Numbered from the stretch's first letter, positions 1 through 9,830 are shown. The stretch is 64,000 bases of DNA from Episyrphus balteatus (GCF_945859705.1 NC_079136.1:97091120-97155119), one strand, 5' to 3'. Made by a program: numbers and translations. Notes: generated by a model not told the origin, from the sequence alone.

Positions 1-2
1 AC

Positions 3-473
3 GGGAAACACAACACTTTACTACACTATCCAAATAAAAAAGATGTCAACGTAAAAAACCCAGCATCCGGTAAGTGTGATAATATTATTGGTCGGGTGGG
101 TGAGTTTCCTTCAGGGTCCCATAATAACAATTCTCTAGGGGTCGTATTAAAGGGTCGCGAGGTATATCTCGCCACGGCGATTGTGAACGTCGTGAGTTCA
201 AAAGGAACGCGTATTCCTTGTCGTGCTATGTTAGACTCGGGATCTCAATTACATTTTATTACAACATCCCTAGCCCAGCAGTTAGGGAACATAAAGCGAA
301 GAAAGGACATTCCGATTAGCGGAATTGGAGGCAGGGAAAGTCAGGCCAATTTCGTAATAAATGTTCATTTAGAATCCAGAACTTCATCATATAAAAGAAT
401 TATTGAGACCAGTATAATGCCAAAAATGACAAGTCAGCATAATGAACACTCAGCGCGTGAGACTAAACATTGA
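3..473 (+). pseudogene. BEL/Pao-type retrotransposon gag-pol fragment (aspartic protease)
   Basis: An open frame enters at the left edge of the window and stops at 473. It opens with a KHNTLLH motif, which I associate with the Gag-Pol junction of BEL/Pao elements. It then runs into a retropepsin-like segment with the catalytic triad in AMLDSGSQLHFIT, followed by ISGIGG, a flap-like region. A retroviral-type protease with an Asp-Ser-Gly active site matures the element's polyprotein. The frame stops soon after the protease, and no reverse transcriptase, RNase H or integrase follows, so this is a truncated relic. Its upstream part lies outside the window. The assignment to BEL/Pao rather than another LTR family is from motif recall. 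Confidence 0.75.
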
Positions 474-1039
474 ACTTTTATTAAATGATCTTATTTCGTC
501 TGGTCTCACGCAGAAGTAGGAGTTGGGTGGAAATATGATATGGTAGGAAAGGTAAAAATGGGTGATAGAATACAAAAATAAGTAGGTATACATAATTATA
601 CTTAAAAAGAACACTCAGTGGGAACTGGTAAGAAATCATTTCCCATCGTGTCAGCAACAATGCAATGTAATAATACTATTGGTCATATGGTTACTTAAAA
701 TGTTACTTAAAATGTTTACTAAACAATACATTTTATGTTTCCTTTTCATATGAATGTATATTTTGATTATGAGTACTCTTGAATATGTCACTGTGACCTA
801 GAATCGTTCTGTTTTGGATTATATGTTTGAAATCTTGGACTAGCCTGTAGGATCACAAACCATGAACAAATTATATTGGTTTTCTAAGATTAGAGTGGGA
901 ATGACATAGACATTTTGGGGAAAGGAACTTAGTATAAAGAGTAGAGCATTTTCAAAATTAAAAATTATTCTTTTGAATACGTCAAAGTGTAAACTTCTCT
1001 ATTTTCATTTTTGAATTTATTTAAAATCTTAAAAAAAAA

Positions 1040-1360
1040 ATGTCAGGATTCTTAAACAAACTTAAGTCGAAGGTAACAACCACTCAACCTAAAAAGGTTG
1101 TATCCTCAAAGAGGAAAATTTATAAAAGGCTGGTCCAGCTCAAGAAAAAATATAACATAGTTCGGGGCTTTAGACGAGATTCGGAAAATGGTCCCTCCAT
1201 CATGCTGGAGTTAGACGACTATGAGGTTTACCTCCCTAAAAGGTGCAGCAACCAAATGGATGATGAGGATATAGAGGGGTTGGCTAATTTAGCCTTTGAA
1301 GTTGTGGCCCCATATGGCCACAACTCTTTTCAACATAGATTTCCACGAGAAGGAAAGTAA
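1040..1360 (+). CDS. Small basic protein of unknown function (106 aa)
   Basis: Complete 106-codon frame from an ATG preceded by an A-rich leader to TAA. I do not recognise the protein. The first 45 residues are Lys/Arg-rich (KLKSKV, KRKIYKRL, LKKKY). The middle has a beta-strand-like segment ending in VYLPKR, and an acidic stretch MDDEDIEGL follows. The basic start and the strand-LPKR-DEDI arrangement resemble short accessory ORFs I associate with insect mobile elements or small DNA viruses, but I cannot name a family. A TATAAAG sequence at about 935 lies upstream. The frame sits between retroelement fragments, so it may be element-encoded rather than a host gene. It has no internal stops and balanced amino-acid use, unlike the broken frames around it. 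Confidence 0.45.
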   Translation: MSGFLNKLKSKVTTTQPKKVVSSKRKIYKRLVQLKKKYNIVRGFRRDSENGPSIMLELDDYEVYLPKRCSNQMDDEDIEGLANLAFEVVAPYGHNSFQHRFPREGK

Positions 1361-1858
1361 GGTAAGTTACCTATACAGATATAATTTTATACTTATATGT
1401 TGTTGAAAGTATCAACAGGAACACCAACAAAACCCAACACCAAATTTCCACGGCAATCATAGCAGTCTCAGTATGCTGAGTCACAACAAAATACTTTGAC
1501 TATAATATTGTGTTACATTAAAGCGCAGTGTCATCAATAGTTTTAATTTTGTTTATTATTTATGTTTTGATTTGCCTTCCGCTTTTTTCTGTCGTTTATA
1601 GGTCAACCAAAAGTAATACATATATTATTAGTAAGCATAAGTTATAATGAACTATGTTTCAAAATACCGTTAAGCAATATCTGCAATGAAGTTATATGAA
1701 ACTAAGCATAAATTGTAGTATAAATAGCAGTAAGATTCAATCAATAAATCAGAATAAGTTTTAGTAAAAATTAAACGAGTTCTCTCTCCTTGTATCGATC
1801 CCCCACCAGTGGTAAGATCGGTGTTAGGTAAACAAAATTCATAAATATCGCAACAAAA

Positions 1859-2323
1859 TTGTTGCCAGAATTCGACGGCAAAGTTGACAATTTGAATAAA
1901 TTCATTAATGCTCTAGACTTACTTGAATCAATAAAAGAAACAAACGAGGCAATAGCCATTAAACTAATCAAAACAAAACTGAAACAAACAGTTAGCAGGT
2001 TACTTACTAATGAAACTACGATCGAAGCAATTAAAGTCACGCTAATTGCAAATATAAAACATCAATCACCTCAAAATATTGCAGCTAAATTGCTTAGCAT
2101 TAAACAACAAAACAAAACTGACAATGATTTTGCAAAAGAAGTTGAAAGTCTAATACAACAATTAGAAAGCGCATACATTTTAGACAGTCTATCCCCACAG
2201 TTAGCCAAGTCATATTCTGCGCAATCCGTAGTCAAAGCAATAAAAACAAATGCTAGGTCTAGTGAGGTAAAAATGTTAATGCGAGCTGGCCAATTTTCTA
2301 CAGCTAGCGAAGCATTAACATAA
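1859..2323 (+). pseudogene. Gypsy-type retrotransposon Gag (capsid) fragment
   Basis: Frame beginning at LPEFDGK and continuing for about 150 codons of alpha-helical sequence rich in Leu, Ile and Lys, with NIKHQSPQNIAAKLLSIKQ and an ESLIQQLESAY segment. This resembles the capsid region of Ty3/gypsy-type Gag from Diptera: a PxFDG start, then a helical bundle that assembles the particle. No start codon convincing for translation is present. The sequence before it shows no open continuation, and it ends at TAA 2323. The Gag tail follows in another frame (see 2384-2530). Family-level placement is inferred from pattern only. Confidence 0.6.
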
Positions 2324-2383
2324 TTTATCGAACTAGGAGTGGAGTACAGACACTGTAGGTAAACATAAATTACATAAATAAAT

Positions 2384-2530
2384 CAAGGAACTTTAACAAA
2401 TACAGTGGACGTGGAAATATTTCAGAATTCTCTCAAAGAAACCATAATTTTAATGGAAATATTCGGGGACCTCAACAAAACCCAAACTACAACTATAATC
2501 GAAACAACAATCATAGAAGTAGTAATTAAT
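2384..2530 (+). pseudogene. Degenerate Asn/Arg/Gly-rich Gag C-terminus
   Basis: Reading from about 2384 gives a low-complexity tail (SGRG, QRNHNFNGNIRG, NYNYNRNNN) that stops in frame at about 2529 and resumes with WGRYNSNRN. Asn/Gly/Arg-rich nucleic-acid-binding tails end the Gag of several gypsy-type elements in flies that lack a zinc knuckle. It lies about 60 bases past the stop of the upstream capsid fragment, so the two are probably one broken gag. No pol follows. Confidence 0.45.
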
Positions 2531-2924
2531 GGGGAAGATACAATAGTAACAGAAATGTCAGGTACTAGTCTGCACATTCTTCGTTTTGAATGTGCACTTC
2601 AAATCATAAATTCCTTTGTCAGCAATTGCATAGAACATATATGTTTATATCTTTCAAGTAGAGACCAAAACGTCTCACCATTAAATTCATCTTAAATGTT
2701 GTTTTTGCATACCACTTCGTTTCTTATCTCGCTTGTGTGTCGAATATGAGTATCATATTCGATGCCTTTGATAAAATAAACAATGATGAATATTGACGCT
2801 TCAGATTTATTTTTAAGTTAATCTTAAGTAAAACTCCGAAAAATAAAGTCGTTTATTTCATTATAAAATAAAATATACTGTTTTATTTTATTTAAGAAAT
2901 TCGTGCTTAACATACCTACCAGAG

Positions 2925-3078
2925 GAAATCGTCGTGCGTTGAACTCAGCACACTTCAATTGTGTTGTACTCTTTGATTGTCAATTCGATATCATATTACG
3001 GATATTGTTTTGGGTCAATCAAAGTGCAATCATACAATAGTTGAATTGTGCTGACTCTTTAAACGTGCCGACGATTAT
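2925..3078. mobile_element. MITE-like inverted repeat inside the retroelement remains
   Basis: The left half (AATCGTCGTGC, CTCAGCACA, TTCAATTG, TTTGATTG) is repeated in reverse complement in the right half (CAATCAAAG, GTTGAATTGTGCTGA, GTGCCGACGATT). The arms are imperfect, about 60 bases each. It is a hairpin-forming non-autonomous element or a palindromic LTR segment. No coding potential. Confidence 0.5.
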
Positions 3079-3191
3079 CCACTGCGAATGTTTGGGCTTG
3101 CGATCACCTAAATGACACGACAAGATTGGTCTTTTGAAAACATCCAAAGAAGTCGATCGTTTCTTGTACTTATTAACCTAACACTTTAACA

Positions 3192-3213
3192 TTGGCGCAG
3201 CCGGTCCGCGAAC
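3192..3213 (+). other. Retroelement primer-binding-site-like sequence (tRNA-Ser type)
   Basis: TGGCGCAGCCGGTCCGCGAA follows CATT, the usual arrangement at the inner edge of a 5' LTR in gypsy/errantivirus elements, where TGGCGCAG pairs with a tRNA 3' end. About 60 bases downstream comes a gag-like start (3250). A second weaker candidate, TGGCGCAGCCCGTAGGATGG, lies at about 3672. Both are pattern matches only. The bounding LTRs could not be paired by eye. Confidence 0.4.
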
Positions 3214-3249
3214 CTAGTTTTCTATTTATTTAAACTCGCGTGATATATA

Positions 3250-3405
3250 ATGAATTTTCTTTCACAGAATTAAGGGAAGTTTTGAATTCTGAGGTTTGCA
3301 AACTCGTCAATTTTTGAGCTAACGTCTCAGTGGGGTAAATTAACTAGAGTAGAATCGACTGACGCGATCGTTAGCGAATACGTCAAAGCCGTACACGCTG
3401 TTGAG
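3250..3405 (+). pseudogene. Gag N-terminal fragment, copy A (ELREVL family)
   Basis: Translation from the ATG at 3250 gives a start with FTELREVLNSEVCKL that meets a stop and frameshifts within about 30 codons. The same segment occurs on the minus strand at 9030-9198 in open form, and a diverged version is at 4772-5341. It is the N-terminus of a Gag-like protein preceded by a primer-binding-site-like sequence, so I read it as the start of a gypsy-type gag. The following 3406-4058 holds no frame I can support. Confidence 0.5.
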
Positions 3406-4058
3406 TTAGACATTAATCTTATATGTCTCACACTAACCATAACCCTCCACAATAATTAAATCGGAATTCAAGGGCACCAAGAGTAATTCGCTTTGTAAAC
3501 AAAACAAACGAATACCAGCCACCAGTGTGCCAAAATAGCTGGAAAGTAGGGAAATATAGGGTTAGAATCTATTAGGGAGAGGAACCCAATTCTCGGGTCC
3601 AAATCCCTTGCCTACACGGCAAATCTTTTGACAAAAACTGGTTGGTTATGTATGAAACATTACATAACATATTTTGGCGCAGCCCGTAGGATGGTATGGC
3701 GTTTGGAGAATAAAAAATTGCCTTAAAAACTGAAGCACCTCCAGCTTCAGCATACCATCCATCGAATTTATTTGTATTCTCTCTTTCCATGGTAAACAGC
3801 GTTCAAGCCTTTTTTTTCCTATTTTAATTCATAACAAAGACTTCTCTGGTTCACCCTGAACCAATATAAATTGTTTATATGAACATTATTTGGTGGTCCA
3901 AAAGACACAACTTCAAAAAATTAAAAACCGAAAAGTTGAGTGCTTTAGTTTAACGTGATAAAAGTGAAGTAAATTTAACTTTTATATATATATAAAAAAA
4001 AAAAAAAAATTATTATAATGATAAAAAATAAATATATTAAAATGCATTTCCACAGATA

Positions 4059-4211
4059 ATGGAATCCAAAAATCAACTGATCGAACACATCAAGAGGGAA
4101 CCCCAAGCCGGACCAAGGCCTATTACCTTGGACGAATATCGAAGGAGATATAGGAAGGTAGAGGAAGTGCCAAAGGCAAAAAGCAATCCTCCCAAGGTCC
4201 CATTCGGATGA
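4059..4211 (+). pseudogene. Short unrecognised frame with basic tail, probably retroelement-derived
   Basis: ATG at 4059 opens a 50-codon frame containing RPITLDEYRRRYR and ending at TGA 4209-4211. Frames downstream to about 4395 continue with Lys-rich, charged sequence (YYRKQK, EYLKRKEKAEKKK) interrupted by shifts. It looks like a decayed charged, coiled-coil-prone protein. The neighbours are gag fragments. I cannot assign it to a family. Confidence 0.3.
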
Positions 4212-4663
4212 TTTGACACCAAGAAAAAGAGAGGAGAACACCAGATCTGGGTCCACCAGGAACTGGGGAGGCTATACCAGCTGGCGGGACTTTGTAGAGG
4301 GTAAAAAAAAAGACGATTACTACAGGAAGCAAAAACCCTAAAAACACAGGAATACCTTAAGAGGAAGGAAAAGGCTGAAAAAAAGAAGTTACCCTGAATT
4401 TAAAAAAAAAAATATATATATAATATGTTGTAATTATAAAAAAAAAAAACATAATAATAAATAATAAATATAAAAAAAAAAAAACAGTTCTATTGTAGTA
4501 TTGGGTCTATTTCTTCTGATAAACTTTCTGGATATTATCCTATAATACCGATTTCAATTGGTTTTATTTGAGGATTCACTCTATTTGTACCAACTTTCAT
4601 TTTATGTCGTTTTCAATTGATTTTACTTGAGAATTCACTCTATTTGTATCAATTTTTATTTTA

Positions 4664-5341
4664 TGACTGAACAGTCTAGTTTAGACCTAGAAAGAATTCT
4701 TGATATAAACAAACAATTGGAAAAAGAAAGGGATGAGCAAACACAAGAGATAACACAAGAGATAACTTCAATAATACATTACTAGCTGAATTAAAATCAC
4801 TAGTTGGTATAGAAGTTTATGAGTTAAATTTTAACTCACTCAGTGTACAGTGGGGTCAATTCACTAGACTAGAAACCACTGACGTCATCCTAATCATATA
4901 TATAGACTCAGTAAAAAATCGACTGAGAGAAAAGGAAAACCAAATCCTCGAGCTGAAAAAAGAAATAAATAATCTTAACAAAAAACGAACCAAATACAAG
5001 ATTAACCAGCAAGAGCCAGAAAACGTCAATAAACAAGCCGAAGAAACGATTTCAGGGCTTGAAAAACAAATTTCTCTTCTGGAACAACGAAAAAAGGAAA
5101 AACAACTCAAATTAAAGGAAATAAAGGATAAAGAAATAAAATTTAATCTCGAAGCTGACAAATTAAGAAGTCGTGAGGCACTTCACATATATCAAATTGA
5201 ATTTCTCAAAAGTGAACTTAAAAAATTAAAAAGCTCACTGAGTATCAGTTTGGAAGATAAGACACAGCTACAACCAATTCAAGATAATCCAGAAATATTT
5301 ATACCAAATCAGAACAAATCAAAATATCCAAAATGTCTTTA
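4664..5341 (+). pseudogene. Coiled-coil Gag N-terminal region, copy B (frameshifted)
   Basis: ATG at 4664 opens a charged frame (DLERILD, KQLEKERDEQ) that stops near 4785. Another frame from about 4772 continues to 5341: ELKSLVGIEVYEL, SVQWGQFTRLETTD, then a long heptad-like coiled coil rich in Lys, Glu, Gln and Leu. The VQWGQFTRLETTD block matches SQWGKLTRVEFTG of the copy at 9030-9198, so these are homologues. One frameshift separates the halves. Gag proteins with an N-terminal coiled coil followed by a capsid fit the order seen here, with capsid-like frames at 5333 and 5879. Confidence 0.5.
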
Positions 5342-5515
5342 GGTTTTGAAAAATTGTTGAAACTATCACAAAGTATCCCCGAATTTGCTGGAGGTACAGA
5401 CGCAAGGGTGGCTCAAAAATTACAAACATTCCTAACATGTATCCGCCCCATAAAAAATCATATCCCAAAAGAGGATGAAAAAACTTTCATACAAATTCTT
5501 ATGCTCTTGACCTGA
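5333..5515 (+). pseudogene. Gag-like fragment (IPEFAGG segment)
   Basis: A 60-codon frame overlapping the end of the upstream coiled-coil frame. It carries LSQSIPEFAGGTDARVAQKLQ, the kind of 'IPxFxGx' start that precedes the capsid helices in gypsy-type Gag. It ends in a TGA, and downstream sequence to 5640 has stops in all forward frames. It is part of the same broken gag region. Confidence 0.4.
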
Positions 5516-5647
5516 TAGTAACTTCAAACCCCACTACCTTCACGGAATTTGAAGAAGCTTAAAATAGGACATATTTACATATCGAAGATTATAATGACTT
5601 GGTGAATTGTTTAATACCAGTTTGTAGGTAGACTTCGACACTCTCTA

Positions 5648-5862
5648 ACTCTAGTAAAAAACCACGCTAGAGAGGCAGAAGATCTTACAAAACAGCTTAA
5701 AAAGAGTGAGTTTAAGCGTAAGGAAGCCGAAAAACAACTTCTGAAAACAACAGAAGAAGCTGACCAGGGAATAGACCAGCTCACTATTGAGTTAAACAAA
5801 AGTTTAACAACTCAAAGGGAGCTAAGAGAAAAAGGTATATCATCACCTTATTCTGAAAGTTG
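5648..5862 (+). pseudogene. Gag coiled-coil fragment (VKNHAREA segment)
   Basis: A frame beginning TLVKNHAREAEDLTKQLKK continues as a charged coiled coil to a stop at about 5862. The VKNHAREA block recurs at the C-terminal end of the minus-strand copy at 9030-9198. The family therefore orders as ELREVL, QWGK, VKNHAREA, coiled coil. Here the block is separated from its N-terminal part by about 300 bases of unrelated sequence. Confidence 0.45.
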
Positions 5863-5878
5863 AAAACACCTTATTCCG

Positions 5879-6412
5879 TTGCTCTGTACCCCTCAGCATA
5901 CCTCTACACCAAAATCATCTGTGAATAGAAACCTTGGCGACACAGGAGTTCAAACCACAGTTGTAGAAGTATTTAAATCAAATAAATTCACACAAGTAGA
6001 AATAGAAACAAATTGTAGCGAAATGTCACTTGAGAATATAAGCAAGGTAGTTTCAAGGTTAGTCCCCATATTCAACGGGGAAAGAAATCATGAACTTTCA
6101 CGAAGAGTTCATGAATTCTTAAACGCATGCGATCTAGCTTTGAAAATGGTAAAGCCAGATGAGGAGGGGATCTTAGTGTCTCTAATCTCAACCCGATTAC
6201 AAGGCGATGCGTTTGAGTTAATTCGTTCCAACATTGTAAATACAATAGGGGATTTGGCAAAACTGTTTAAAGACAGTTATTTAGTGCCAAAAACTCTGGA
6301 CAATGTGATGAACGAATTGAAGCTATGCCATCAATTGTTAGGCGAAGATGTAAAAGTGTTCGCTAGACGTCTAGCGAAACTGAAAGCTACATCTGTTGAG
6401 ATAATATTTTGA
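5879..6412 (+). pseudogene. Gypsy-type Gag capsid fragment
   Basis: Frame of about 175 codons with a low-complexity linker, then SRLVPIFNGERNHELSRRVHEFLNACDLAL, LVSLISTRLQGDAFELI and a DLAKLFKDSYLVPKT segment. This is the capsid helical bundle typical of errantivirus/gypsy Gag: an IFNG start, a 'TRLxGDA' helix, then an LxxLF segment. There is no proper ATG, since the listed start is inside the broken upstream frames. It ends in TGA soon after FARRLAKL. No nucleocapsid or pol follows, and 6420-6950 holds only LTR-like sequence. Confidence 0.65.
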
Positions 6413-6923
6413 CAGAAGAAGAAATAAAAAAATATGAAATAGATCTCTATAAATTACAAAATTATTACCAATTTAGTTATTGTATCTAATATAAATAACA
6501 AGGACTTTGTTTGAAAAGATACAATAGAAATCGAAATGTATATTCATGTTGCAGTCGATAGTGCAACCATGTTGTAGTCGATAAGGCAACGACGCGACAC
6601 GTAGCAATAAATAGTGCAACCATATTGCGGTAAAGATATTAATAACTGTTGCGACGAATGCCCAAAGAGAAGATTGCTACGGTCAGGTCCAATGACTTTC
6701 GGTAAACGAAGCTTTCTTTTTATTTTAAAATTTTGAACCATTACGGTAGGAGAAATCATTCGACAACTTATCGTCATTGTGAAAAGACGAAATCGTTATA
6801 AGTATTTCTTGTGTGCGGAGAGAAATTTAAAGTCATAAGACTACAATTATTATAAGATAGTAAAACTATCCTTTTTTAAATTTATAAGTTGTGAACTTAT
6901 ATTTTTAAGGCGGTTCTTGAATA

Positions 6924-6930
6924 TAAAAGC
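6924..6930 (+). promoter_or_regulatory. TATA-box-like element in LTR-like sequence
   Basis: TATAAAA lies about 30 bases upstream of the foldback element at 6955. On the other side of the foldback, LTR-like sequence continues to a primer binding site at 8655. This fits an LTR promoter split by the insertion. Sequence match only. Confidence 0.3.
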
Positions 6931-6954
6931 CGTCATATCTCTTCTAGTCCAAGC

Positions 6955-8544
6955 GGCGACCGTCGAGTTACTTAGCTCATAAGGTTAAAATTGGTGTCAA
7001 ATGAAAGATAAGTTGATACTGAAAATAAAAAATAGGGTTGCCACTTCTAAAATGGGAACTTCCATGTGGCAACCCTATTTGAAAGGAAAAATTGTCACAT
7101 AACTAATACATTCATATCTTTGTTATTTGGCCAGATAAAAATTTTTTTTTTAATGCCAAACGAAAGTCAAAATATTAAAAAAAAATAATAAAATAATATA
7201 AAGAACGTAACCCTACAAATGTGGCAACCCCATTCAAATGAATACAACACTGACAAAAATCTTCTTTGAACAAAACAGTATAACTTTTTATGCACTAGAA
7301 AGCTAAACTATACGCCATATTTTAGATAATACTCCCTTCTATCTAAAAAATGTCGGGTGCCACCTCGCAAATGCAGGCAAGTACTCGGCAACCCTATCCA
7401 AATGCTAAAAATCACTTGTTTTTTGGCCAAAGTGTATAATATTTGATAGAGTTAAAGGCTATAAAATACATCCTGTGTAGCTTAGACTCTCTTCTATCTA
7501 AAAAATGTCAGGTGCCACCTCGCAAATGCAGACAAGTACTCGGCAACCCTACTAAAATGCTAAAAAACGCAAAAATCACTTGTTTTTTTGGCATTTGGAT
7601 AAGGTTGCCGAGTACTTGTCTGGATTTGCGAGGTGGCACCCGACATTTTTTAGATAGAAGAGAGTCTAAGCTAAACAGGATGAATTTATTAGCCTTTAAC
7701 TCTATCAAATATTATACACTTTGGCCAAAAAACAAGTGATTTTTGCGTTTTTTAGCATTTGGATAGGGTTGCCGACTACTTGTCTGCATTTGCGAGGTGG
7801 CACCAGACATTTTTTAGATAGAAGAGAGTCTAAGCTAAACAGGATGTATTTTATAGCCTTTAACTCTATCAAATATTATACACTTTGGCCAAAAAACAAG
7901 TATTTTTTGCGTTTTTAAGCATTTTAGTAGGGTTGCCGAGTACTTGTCTACATTTGCGAGGTGGCACCCGACATTTTTTAGATAGAACAGAGTCTAAGCT
8001 ACACAGGATGTATTTTATAGCCTTTAACTCTATCAAATATTATACACTTTGGCCAAAAAACAAGTGATTTTTGCGTTTTTTAGCATTTGGATAGGGTTGC
8101 CGAGTACTTGCCTGCATTTGCGAGGTGGCACCCGACATTTTTTAGATAGAAGGGAGTATTATCTAAAATATGGCGTATAGTTTAGCTTTCAAGTGCATAA
8201 AAAGTTATACTGTTTTGTTCAAAGAAGATTTTTGTCAGTGTTGTATTCATTTGAATGGGGCTGCCACATTTGTAGGGTTACGTTCTTTATATTATTTTAT
8301 TATTTTTTTTTATATTTTGACTTTCGTTTGGCATTTAAAAAAAAATTTGTATCTGGCCAAATAACAAAGATATGAATGTATTAGTTATGTATGTGACAAT
8401 TTTTCCTTTCAAATAGGGTTGCCACATGGAAGTTCCCATTTTAGAAGTGGCAACCCTATTTTTTTATTTTCAGTTTCAACTTATCTTTCATTTGACACCA
8501 ATTTTAACCTCTAACCTTATGAGCTAAGTAACTCGACGGTCGCC
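6955..8544. mobile_element. Foldback transposable element with long internally repeated inverted repeats
   Basis: The terminus GGCGACCGTCGAGTTACTTA at 6955 recurs in reverse complement ending at 8544, and similarity continues inward for about 600 bases. The arms include GGGTTGCCACATGGAAGTTC-type blocks and ATGGCGTATAGTTTAGC. Toward the centre each arm carries tandem units of about 164 bases marked by GCGAGGTGGCACC. Two units are in the left arm (about 7352, 7511) and four in the right (about 7628, 7792, 7957, 8120). Apparent open frames here are translations of these units and overlap on both strands. No transposase is visible, so it is non-autonomous. The structure resembles FB-type elements. 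I could not identify a target-site duplication. Confidence 0.8.
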
Positions 8545-8654
8545 TCTCCGACTATTCTGCCTCGGTACTAAACAGGAAATTTCAACTAGGAAATTTGCTT
8601 CCGGAAATCTCCGAAAAAAATATTTTTTTTATAATAATTTGAAATTGTTTTAAT

Positions 8655-8671
8655 TGGCGCCCGAACAGGCC
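8655..8671 (+). other. LTR retroelement primer binding site (tRNA-Lys type)
   Basis: TGGCGCCCGAACAGG is preceded by AAT, the usual LTR 3' end. It is the classic complement of a tRNA-Lys 3' end used to prime minus-strand synthesis. The LTR to its left is interrupted by the foldback at 6955-8544. The sequence to its right is a short untranslated leader, then the TCTCGCA array. Confidence 0.6.
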
Positions 8672-8839
8672 TTAAGTAGCCCGCCGCGTAAGCTAAAAAC
8701 GTTTGTCGAAAGAACTTAAGTCGGTCTACAAGGTAGCCCGCAGTGAATCGATAAAAAAAAATAATAAAAGTGCACTTCCATATTTTTAAAGCTAACAACG
8801 AGGAAGTGTGAGAAGGGTTGGGTACGGTTGACCGCATTT

Positions 8840-9000
8840 TAAAATCTTGTTCTTAAAACCTCGCATCTTAAAATCTCGCATTATGAAATCTTTTTAATCG
8901 AAATCTCGCAATTTCAAAATCTCGTTTACTAAAATCTCGCAACATTAAAATCTCGCAAACTAAAATCTGGAAATTTATAATCTCGCATTGAAATAAAATA
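8840..9000 (+). repeat. Left TCTCGCA repeat array
   Basis: About ten degenerate copies of AAAATCTCGCA, spaced 11-16 bases apart, run across this stretch and end in TTTATTAATTCGCGCGCGAG. The last about 110 bases are nearly repeated at 9357-9450. No coding potential is likely, although the array is read through by the end of the minus-strand frame at 8929-9198. Confidence 0.75.
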
Positions 9001-9029
9001 TTTATTAATTCGCGCGCGAGCCTCTCTAG

Positions 9030-9198
9030 CGTGGTTTTTTACTAGAGCGTGTACGGCTTTGACGTATTCGCTAACGATCGCGCCGGTAAATTCTACTCTA
9101 GTTAATTTACCCCACTGAGACGTTAGCTGAAAACTGACGAGTTTGCAAACCTCAGGATTCAAAACTTCCCTTAATTCTGTGAAAAGAAATTCATTCAC
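9030..9198 (-). pseudogene. Gag N-terminal fragment, copy C (inverted)
   Basis: On the minus strand an ATG at 9198 opens a frame with FTELREVLNPEVCKLVSFQL, SQWGKLTRVEFTG, SEYVKAVHALVKNHAREA. Below about 9030 the frame runs into the TCTCGCA array and its translation becomes meaningless. It is the most intact version of the N-terminal domain also seen at 3250 and 4772. It is inverted relative to the primer binding site at 8655 and bracketed by copies of the same array, which suggests a rearrangement. Confidence 0.55.
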
Positions 9199-9356
9199 CG
9201 ACTTTAATTGTCGTTGATTTTCTTTCTTTTCTTTTTTAATAAACTCTAACTCCGCAATTAGATCGTTTGTATCTATTAATGTAACAAGAGATGGATTTTT
9301 TTAAGACTTTTTTTTCTCTTTTTTTTCGCTTTATGATTCACAACAACACAACACAT

Positions 9357-9620
9357 TTCAAAATCTCGTTTACCAAAATCTCGCAACATTAAAATCTCGA
9401 AATTTATAATCTCGCATTGAAATAAAATATTTATTGATTCGCGCGCGCGAATAGCAAGAATTTAATGAACTTGCGAGATTTTTTCTAAAATGCGAGATTT
9501 TAATATGCAGGATTTTAAAAATGCGAGATTTTGTTATGTGAGATGTTAAAAATGCGAAATTTTGCTTTGCGTGATTTTTGCAAAAATGCGAGATTTTGTT
9601 ATAAGAGATTTTAGTTTGCT
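9357..9620. repeat. Right TCTCGCA array with inversion about a GC palindrome
   Basis: The left half carries AAAATCTCGCA units. At 9437-9452 there is a perfect 16-base palindrome ATTCGCGCGCGCGAAT. After it the units continue in reverse complement (TGCGAGATTTT) to about 9615. The array is therefore a head-to-head inverted arrangement centred near 9445. Its left part duplicates 8885-9010. Confidence 0.75.
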
Positions 9621-9683
9621 ATCAATCGTACCGCTCCCTGAGAGAATGGACAAAAATCTCTCACCAACGTTGGAGCATGTAGC

Positions 9684-9830
9684 TAATCACCACTATTATT
9701 GTGCTCTGCATTGCGCGTAGCATCGCCGACGTTAAGATGCTAGACTACTCGAATGCTAAGCTTATAGCAATCGACACGGGAACAGCAAAACTACAAATGG
9801 GTACCTTTAAACTGGTACACGCCATAATAA
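9684..9830 (+). pseudogene. Errantivirus-type envelope N-terminal fragment
   Basis: A short open stretch reads as a hydrophobic signal-peptide-like segment followed by DYSNAKLIAIDTGTAKLQMG and a TFKLVH motif. This resembles the N-terminus of envelope proteins of insect errantiviruses. In such elements Env is a membrane fusion glycoprotein. The frame degenerates at a poly-A run near 9830. It is not connected to any gag or pol frame, so it is a dead relic. Confidence 0.5.

Noticed and set aside
3572..4347. Minus-strand frames near 3.6-4.3 kb
   Set aside because: Shadows of the retroelement debris, with homopolymer-derived residues. The plus-strand frame at 4059 has better composition.
7443..8067. 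Several 60-98 codon frames on both strands with repeated motifs such as LPSTCLHLRGGT
   Set aside because: They are translations of the 164-base units of the foldback element, in both orientations. The same peptide recurs on opposite strands, which shows the cause is the inverted repeat.
8840..9620. CRISPR-like array of short repeats
   Set aside because: Units are 11-16 bases without unique spacers, they invert midway, the host is an insect, and no cas-like gene exists.
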